Of a stretch of 11,018 bases of DNA, positions 10,501 through 11,018 are shown one piece after another. Position numbers and translations under genes: made by a program. Each line of letters opens with the position of its first letter. The first letter of the stretch is position 1. The notes under the pieces were generated by a model that worked only from the letters and a program-made list of their open reading frames with translations, had not been told where the DNA came from and ran no database searches. This stretch comes from Baffinella frigidus (Eukaryota; Cryptophyceae; Cryptomonadales; Baffinellaceae): positions 258,331 through 269,348 of the forward strand of contig MU646377.1 of the NCBI GenBank assembly GCA_026770585.1, written 5' to 3'.

Positions 10501-11018
10501 CCCGTCGGGATTGACACACCTTGAGGTTGCCGAGGGCGAGGTTGTGCACCATCCGCCGCTTCACTTCGCTGTCCTCCACCTGCGGCACCTGCTTTCGGGT
10601 TTCGGGTTTCGGGTTTCGGGTGTAACCTCACCCCCAACCCCCAACCACAAAACCTCAACCCCCGATGCCTATCAACGCAACAATCAAACCTGCTCGGGGC
10701 TCTTGCGCCCCGCCCCCGCCCCTCCCCGACCCTCTGCCCCCCCTCGCTTAAACCCTGCACTCTAAAACTCTAAACCCTGATCCCCAAACCCTAAACCCTG
10801 ACCTCTCAAACCCTGAAACTTAACCCTAAATCCCACAACCTAACCCCTAACCCCTGGTGCTGATCGATGCACCTGCACGGGGCTCTTGCCCATACACCCC
10901 TACACCCTACACCCTACACCCTTCGCCCTTCGCCCTACACCCTGAAGCCCAAACCCTAAGCCCTAACCCCTGAGGCTATCAACGCAACGCTCGCACCTGC
11001 ACGGGGCTCTTGCCCCCC
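4490..11018 (-). CDS. Multi-exon gene with telomere-like introns, 5' end outside window
   Basis: Best exons in transcription order are 11018-10997 (partial), 10588-10520, 9808-9746, 9114-9049, 8692-8651 (or 8864-8823), 7615-7517, 6581-6522, 6012-5947, 5225-5159 (or the copy ending at the 4868 donor) and 4548-4490. All but the window-edge one have an AG acceptor; most have a GT donor, and 7615-7517 has GC. Complete internal exons are multiples of three and read in one phase. The final junction G|GG completes a glycine codon, then LKAYKQSKAPATQPPAQA and TAA. The roughly 200 deduced residues are charged, rich in Glu/Lys/Arg/Leu and likely helical or coiled-coil. I do not recognise the family. 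Introns are mostly degenerate TTTAGGG-like heptamers with extra exon copies. It could be a live gene with long introns or a decaying duplicate; intact best copies favour a recently functional gene. Confidence 0.6.
4549..4867 (-). repeat. Telomere-like intron with 9-bp repeat and hairpin
   Basis: On the plus strand it shows local heptamer blocks GTGTATA (about 4578-4607), TTTAGTG and TTTAGGG. A 9-bp repeat (gagctattg, about 4709-4737) follows, then the hairpin gggagc-gaa-gctccc (4759-4773). The minus-strand translation over 4670-4780 is Pro/Ala-rich (APIAPIAPIAP) and could be an optional exon, but no clear splice sites bound it. Confidence 0.5.
4868..4935 (-). CDS. Copy of the GDILEK exon, strong donor but weak acceptor
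   Basis: Near-identical to 5159-5225 (about four differences in 63 bp) and encodes DILEKHRVFLKLHDELMAI plus KD. The donor GACG|gtaaac is better than that of the other copy. At the position of the CAG acceptor it has CAC, so only a shifted 'ggag|ACATT' is available. It may be an alternative or terminal-half exon, or a decaying duplicate. Confidence 0.5.
4936..5014 (-). other. Intron piece with a short GDILEK exon echo
   Basis: The plus strand at about 4986-5003 (ggtcctccaggatatttc) resembles the start of the GDILEK exon in reverse complement. It is flanked by CCCTAAA-like words. Too short to call firmly. Confidence 0.25.
5015..5079 (-). mobile_element. Truncated foldback element
   Basis: It starts 'gtgactcgaaacgaaggaca', matching the left arm of the copy at 239-355, then 'cctatgctcctaggactagccct', its core. 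It stops before the right arm. A hairpin with arms gaacccctg/caggggttc lies immediately downstream (about 5091-5116) and contains the CAGGGGTT terminal motif in both orientations. Confidence 0.6.
5159..5225 (-). CDS. Exon encoding GDILEKHRVFLKLHDELM-AIKD
   Basis: 67 nt. Acceptor 'gatccag|GGGGATATC'; donor 'GACG|gtctta', a weaker GT site. It is predicted amphipathic helix. The surrounding introns contain TTTAGGG words. Two truncated 5' copies lie upstream in transcription (5383 and 5573) and a full copy downstream (4935-4868). Family not recognised. Confidence 0.6.
5262..5325 (-). CDS. Possible exon KVGRGERTALSVRVESAMLG, GC donor
   Basis: A GC-rich island after acceptor 'acccag|CAACG'. One frame reads like protein (GERTALSVRVESAMLG). 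The downstream boundary is CTCG|gcaaac, which would need a GC donor. It is immediately followed by perfect CCCTAAA units. No second copy was found. It sits between copies of the GDILEK exon, so its place in the transcript is unclear. Confidence 0.35.
5345..5383 (-). pseudogene. Truncated 5' copy of the GDILEK exon
   Basis: Acceptor 'atccag|GGGGACATC' is intact and the translation is GDILQKHRVFLMLP, then it runs straight into CCCTAAA repeats. An extra acceptor-like duplicate (ccag|GGGGGC) lies just upstream. Confidence 0.55.
5427..5530. other. T-rich diverged spacer
   Basis: T-rich sequence with words such as 'gttttgggtttcgggttttg' and 'taatttgtaaattttaag'; no exon seen. Confidence 0.4.
5534..5573 (-). 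pseudogene. Degenerate 5' copy of the GDILEK exon
   Basis: Acceptor 'accag|GTGGACATT', translation VDILEKP then diverged, though base-level similarity to the full exon continues for about 40 nt. A still weaker echo (ttgatatcctag, minus strand) is seen near 5672-5685. Confidence 0.45.
5574..5660 (+). repeat. TTCAGGG/TTTAGGG block
   Basis: Tandem heptamers in which TTCAGGG and TTTAGGG alternate in runs, in the G-rich orientation; intronic to the minus-strand gene model. Confidence 0.85.
5808..5826 (-). pseudogene. 3' fragment of the EGKRRGEDPLW exon
   Basis: The minus strand reads AAGTTCAAGCGCACGCAG|gtgccc, i.e. KFKRTQ plus donor, matching the 3' end of exon 6012-5947 (KFKRSR|gt). Its 5' side is cut off by CCCTGAA repeats. 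Confidence 0.55.
5827..5940 (+). repeat. TTCAGGG / TTTCGGG heptamer blocks
   Basis: Alternating local runs of TTCAGGG, TTTCGGG and TTGAGGG, with 'gtgcaggat' inserts repeated twice, showing a small higher-order duplication (about 5824-5860 and 5874-5910). Confidence 0.8.
5947..6012 (-). CDS. Exon encoding EGKRRGEDPLWREIEEKFK-RSR
   Basis: 66 nt, 22 codons, acceptor 'gatcag|GAGGGG', donor 'CGCGG|gttcc'. Highly charged, helix-like with a single Trp. A 5' fragment lies upstream (6120-6091) and a 3' fragment downstream (5826-5808). It is phase 0 at both ends and continues in frame into GDILEK. Confidence 0.6.
6091..6120 (-). pseudogene. 5' fragment of the EGKRRGEDPLW exon
   Basis: Acceptor 'cggcag|GAGGGG' and then GAGAGACGC...CGCGAGAATC aligns with the full exon after a gap of about 10 nt, then passes into CCCTAAACC repeats. 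Confidence 0.45.
6121..6401. other. Non-telomeric intron sequence
   Basis: G-run near 6132-6142 and largely unique sequence. No exon was recognised. 'ccctgaagttcaagcg' near 6305-6320 on the plus strand repeats, in inverted orientation, the KFKR exon fragment at 5808-5830. Confidence 0.35.
6402..6455 (-). pseudogene. Degenerate copy of the VQKEFEELG exon
   Basis: Aligns for about 50 nt with exon 6581-6522. In one frame it reads IEFQDLGREFTSQT against KEFEELGRKFNTQT. A one-base insertion near the 5' end shifts frame relative to the acceptor and the donor is lost, so it is probably dead. Confidence 0.5.
6522..6581 (-). CDS. Exon encoding VQKEFEELGRKFNTQTMDGK
   Basis: 60 nt, 20 codons, acceptor 'ccaacag|GTGCAG', donor 'GGCAAG|gttcc', phase 0 at both ends. 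Charged amphipathic helix. TTTGGGG repeats lie directly upstream in transcription and a decayed copy lies downstream. Confidence 0.65.
6588..6715 (+). repeat. TTTGGGG heptamer block
   Basis: Long run of TTTGGGG with some TTTAGGG and GTGTGGGG units; the 7-bp period is kept while the sequence differs from canonical telomere. Confidence 0.85.
6801..6924 (+). mobile_element. Foldback MITE-like element, longest arms, in an intron
   Basis: Terminal arms 6801-6832 and 6893-6924 are inverted repeats with 31/32 matches, starting TTACAGGGGTACCTCG. After a small indel, pairing resumes with ccccctaggacc. 124 bp in total, so transcripts would form a near-complete hairpin. The central part contains 'agggccctaggcatagg'. 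It lies in the intron between exons 7615-7517 and 6581-6522 of the minus-strand gene model. No direct target duplication is visible. Confidence 0.8.
6979..7080 (+). repeat. TTTATGG then TTTAGGG block
   Basis: Five or so TTTATGG units followed by 'gttttagg' variants and perfect TTTAGGG; intronic. Confidence 0.85.
7085..7128 (-). pseudogene. 3' copy of the VKHEEYLLLD exon half, frameshifted
   Basis: Encodes VKHEEYRLLDASLLEP. Upstream it keeps 'cggaagtac' but has extra bases (tttt) before GGTGAAACAC relative to the full exon, breaking frame with KKY. The donor has become GAG|cc. Confidence 0.5.
7155..7222. repeat. tactagtaggt dispersed triplet
   Basis: tactagtaggt occurs at 7173-7183, 7189-7199 and 7212-7222, with a diverged 'cactagtatat' at about 7155. 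Each contains the palindrome actagt. AT-rich; role unknown. Confidence 0.6.
7257..7397 (-). pseudogene. Copy of the 99-nt exon split by TTTCTGG repeats
   Basis: The first half (about 7397-7351) encodes MAEEQAGEERKKYAK and the second half (about 7302-7257) encodes VKHEEYLLLNASLLK, followed by |gcaagc, a good GC donor. In the intact exon these halves are contiguous. Here about 45 bp built of TTTCTGG/TTTATGG-like heptamers separates them (about 7305-7345), with no clear GT..AG borders. It looks like telomere-like DNA inserted inside an exon. Confidence 0.55.
7424..7507 (+). repeat. 22-bp minisatellite, ~4 units
   Basis: Units start ggctaca at 7424, 7446 and 7468, plus a partial unit at 7490. 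The body is 'acacatattaaa' with substitutions. A looser unit may precede it (7399-7423). It sits between two copies of the same exon. Confidence 0.75.
7517..7615 (-). CDS. 99-nt exon AVKIENEEQAEEERKKYG + VKHEEYLLLDARLLE
   Basis: 33 codons with acceptor 'ctgaacag|GCGGTG' and end CTCGAG|gcaaac, which requires a GC donor. Strongly charged, coiled-coil-like first half. It is the only copy in which both halves are joined and in frame. A 5' fragment lies upstream (7763-7718), and a split copy and a 3' fragment lie downstream (7397-7257, 7128-7085). Confidence 0.6.
7694..7717. repeat. 10-bp-arm perfect hairpin
   Basis: aacccatacc and ggtatgggtt with a 4-nt loop atag. It marks the point where telomere-like repeat orientation flips from CCCTAAA-type to its complement next to a truncated exon copy. 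Confidence 0.6.
7718..7763 (-). pseudogene. 5' fragment of the 99-nt exon
   Basis: Acceptor 'ctaacag|CCTGTG' is intact and it encodes PVKIETEEQAEEELL, then is cut at the hairpin 7694-7717. It aligns with AVKIENEEQAEEE of the full exon. Confidence 0.55.
7795..7960 (+). repeat. TTTAGGG to TTTCGGG heptamer blocks
   Basis: Perfect TTTAGGG units are followed by a run of TTTCGGG and mixed variants (ttttggg, ggttaggg). Confidence 0.85.
7961..8238. other. Non-repetitive intron or spacer
   Basis: No exon with splice borders was recognised on either strand. A plus-strand Arg/Glu-rich open frame (8025-8222) has no recognisable domain and probably reflects purine-rich composition. Confidence 0.35.
8239..8297 (-). 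pseudogene. Degenerate third copy of the VEDW exon unit
   Basis: 'gggacc..gggggcggagaggg' at 8239-8260 matches 8613-8634 with two differences. The following G run and 'gcgcaccacgcaccgccggtcc' correspond to the downstream flank and 3' half of exon 8692-8651. The reading frame and acceptor are lost. Confidence 0.4.
8474..8620 (+). repeat. Seven exact 21-bp higher-order repeats of heptamers
   Basis: Seven consecutive units of exactly 21 bp start ggtgtagg/ggtttagg and most end gatgaa. Each is three heptamers (e.g. GGTGTAG-GGTTTCG-GGATGAA). Alternate units differ in the middle heptamer (GTGTAGG versus TTTCGGG), hinting at a 42-bp order. The plus-strand translation GVGFRDE is a by-product. Confidence 0.9.
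8651..8692 (-). CDS. Exon encoding VEDWAGYTDDQRRV
   Basis: 42 nt, 14 codons, acceptor 'atcggcag|GTGGAG', donor CGCGTC|gtgcgc. The near-identical copy at 8864-8823 encodes VEDWPGYTDDQRRV. Here the flank reads on as an Ala/Arg-rich frame into the 21-bp repeats. Which copy is used cannot be decided. Confidence 0.5.
8823..8864 (-). CDS. Alternative exon copy VEDWPGYTDDQRRV
   Basis: 42 nt, acceptor 'gatcggtag|GTGGAG', donor CGCGTC|gtgctt. It differs from 8692-8651 at few bases, with one amino-acid change (Pro for Ala). The two intact tandem copies could be mutually exclusive exons, both included (42 nt keeps frame), or one redundant. Confidence 0.5.
8920..8967 (-). CDS. Possible exon MEAEMDARLAQRHW
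   Basis: After 'accggag|' the minus strand reads ATGGAGGCGGAGATGGATGC and on to an island ending CACTG|gtgtcg. The 3' end (agcgtnactggtgt) recurs near 8792-8815 next to the VEDW copy. Boundaries are uncertain; the codon pattern is protein-like. Confidence 0.3.
8968..9040 (+). repeat. TTTCTGG block then GTGTAGGG
   Basis: Five to six TTTCTGG units, then mixed 'gggtgtagggtttaggg'. Same variant as the insert at 7312-7345. Confidence 0.85.
9049..9114 (-). CDS. Exon encoding VAKWDQQYQAYCLLPSAF-TLIE
   Basis: 66 nt, 22 codons, acceptor 'ccaaag|GTGGCG', donor ATCGAG|gtgttc, phase 0. Aromatic and helical. A stop-containing copy lies upstream in transcription (9392-9328). Confidence 0.65.
9199..9316. 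mobile_element. Possible second foldback type between two exon copies
   Basis: The arms 9199-9217 (aatttcatggaaaatggac) and 9298-9316 (its inverse) match at 15 of 19 positions. The interior has a perfect 14-bp palindrome, attagggccctaat (9251-9264). The length (118 bp) is like the other family but the sequence is unrelated. Confidence 0.35.
9328..9392 (-). pseudogene. Copy of the VAKW exon with in-frame stop
   Basis: Acceptor 'acccag|GTTGCC' is intact. It reads VAKWDKQ, TAG (9371-9369), EAYCLLPSAHALI. The tyrosine codon TAC of the intact exon has become TAG, and the GAG|gt donor is destroyed (ATCAGGAG). A dead duplicate. Confidence 0.65.
9415..9740 (+). repeat. Mixed heptamers: TTTCGGG, TTCAGGG, TTTGGGG
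   Basis: Degenerate telomere-like intron with runs of TTTCGGG (9422-9445), TTCAGGG and TTTGGGG (9640-9665). No exon seen. Confidence 0.75.
9746..9808 (-). CDS. Exon encoding REALLETSGATPDQLKKLSK-E
   Basis: 63 nt, 21 codons, acceptor 'aaacctag|CGGGAG', donor AAGGAG|gtccta, phase 0. Helical with a Ser-Gly-Ala-Thr-Pro turn. Two 5'-truncated-type copies lie upstream in transcription (10061 and 9940), both with intact acceptors. Confidence 0.65.
9906..9940 (-). pseudogene. 5' fragment copy REALLETPGATP
   Basis: Acceptor 'cggcag|CGGGAG' is intact. The match ends right after GCGACACC, then telomere-like sequence begins; DQLKKLSKE is missing. Confidence 0.55.
9961..10021 (+). repeat. Two ~27-bp units, period 33
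   Basis: 'ttaggaaaccacagaccact' at 9962 recurs diverged as 'ttaggaaaccatacaccact' at 9995. It lies between two exon-fragment copies and is part of the same duplicated segment. Confidence 0.6.
10028..10061 (-). pseudogene. 5' fragment copy REALLETSGATS
   Basis: Acceptor 'cgaacag|CGGGAG' is intact. It ends at the same point as the copy at 9940-9906, suggesting one duplicated from the other after truncation. Confidence 0.55.
10075..10410 (+). repeat. TTTAGTG, TTTAATG and mixed heptamer blocks
   Basis: Local runs of GTTTAGT, TTTAATG, GTGTAGG, TTCCGGG and TTTTCGG, all near period 7. No exon seen. Confidence 0.75.
10425..10453 (-). pseudogene. 3' fragment of the HNLALGNLK exon, +1 frameshift
   Basis: Reads GCACAACCTTCGCCCTCGGC and on to ACCTCCAG|gtttgtc. 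It matches the 3' end and donor of exon 10588-10520 but has one inserted T, so the frame is lost. The 5' side is replaced by CCCT-type repeats. Confidence 0.6.
10520..10588 (-). CDS. Exon encoding VPQ-VEDSEVKRRMVHNLALGNLK
   Basis: 69 nt, 23 codons, acceptor 'gaaagcag|GTGCCG', donor CTCAAG|gtgtgt (strong). A second in-frame acceptor CCGCAG|GTGGAG at 10579 would give a 60-nt version. A frameshifted 3' fragment lies downstream (10453-10425). Confidence 0.65.
10690..10707 (-). pseudogene. Copy RKSPEQ of the GKSPVQ exon end
   Basis: CGCAAGAGCCCCGAGCAG|gtttga. The following intron start shares 'gttgcgttgatag' with the copy at 10997, so exon end and intron start were copied together. Upstream is a G/C-rich low-complexity frame. 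Confidence 0.45.
10745..10980 (-). repeat. CCCTAAA / ACCCTAC telomere-like block, C orientation
   Basis: Runs of ccctaaac, ccctacac (10901-10920) and cccttcg (10920-10935), in inverted orientation relative to most other blocks. It encloses the exon fragment at 10873-10890. Confidence 0.8.
10873..10890 (-). pseudogene. Copy GKSPVQ exon end
   Basis: GGCAAGAGCCCCGTGCAG|gtgcat, identical at 18 bases to the copy at the window edge; the 5' side is cut by ACCCTAC repeats. Confidence 0.5.
10997..11018 (-). CDS. Exon end GGKSPVQ at the window edge
   Basis: GGCAAGAGCCCCGTGCAG|gtgcgag, a good consensus donor. The exon continues beyond the window, so the gene's 5' part is not visible. Confidence 0.45.

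Overview
The window looks like nuclear DNA of a eukaryote with the plant/algal-type telomere repeat TTTAGGG. Two intronless tRNA-Cys(GCA) genes without an encoded CCA and with oligo-T terminators, an AATAAA signal, and GT...AG-bounded exon islands all point to a eukaryote. TTTAGGG telomeres occur in plants, many green algae, dinoflagellates and chromerids. I cannot place the organism further; a protist or alga (possibly an alveolate) is only a guess. There are no bacterial operons, ribosome binding sites, CRISPR arrays or phage genes.

Layout, left part (1-4480). A TTTAGGG array (1-112) lies in the wrong orientation for a left chromosome end. It is followed by degenerate and intact copies of a ~110-124 bp foldback (MITE-like) element, then a GC-rich imperfect duplication (811-1370) and two tRNA-Cys genes (1594-1664, 2142-2212). 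Between the tRNAs lies a repeated stem element that shows a compensatory base change. Next come a small acidic ORF with a SUMO-interaction-like motif (2473-2781), a C-rich telomere-like stretch (about 2900-3160), a 43-codon basic ORF followed by AATAAA (3191-3331), a (TC)23 tract and a possible exon (3544-3605). More foldback copies follow.

Right part (4490-11018). Read on the minus strand, short GC-rich islands encode good protein sequence. Most are bounded by AG acceptors and GT (sometimes GC) donors and are separated by degenerate telomere-like heptamers. They can be read as a single multi-exon gene entering from beyond 11018 and ending with TAA at 4490-4492. The best copies of seven internal exons are 69, 63, 66, 42, 99, 60 and 66 nt, all multiples of three. 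The last internal exon (67 nt) leaves one base, which the two-base start of the terminal exon completes. The predicted product is charged and helix-rich; I do not recognise the family.

The striking point is that nearly every exon is present two to four times locally. There is usually one full copy, with truncated, frameshifted or stop-containing copies in the neighbouring telomere-like introns. For several exons the 5' fragments lie upstream and the 3' fragments downstream of the full copy. This suggests repeated insertion or duplication events involving telomere-like DNA inside a gene, and is the best candidate here for something undescribed.
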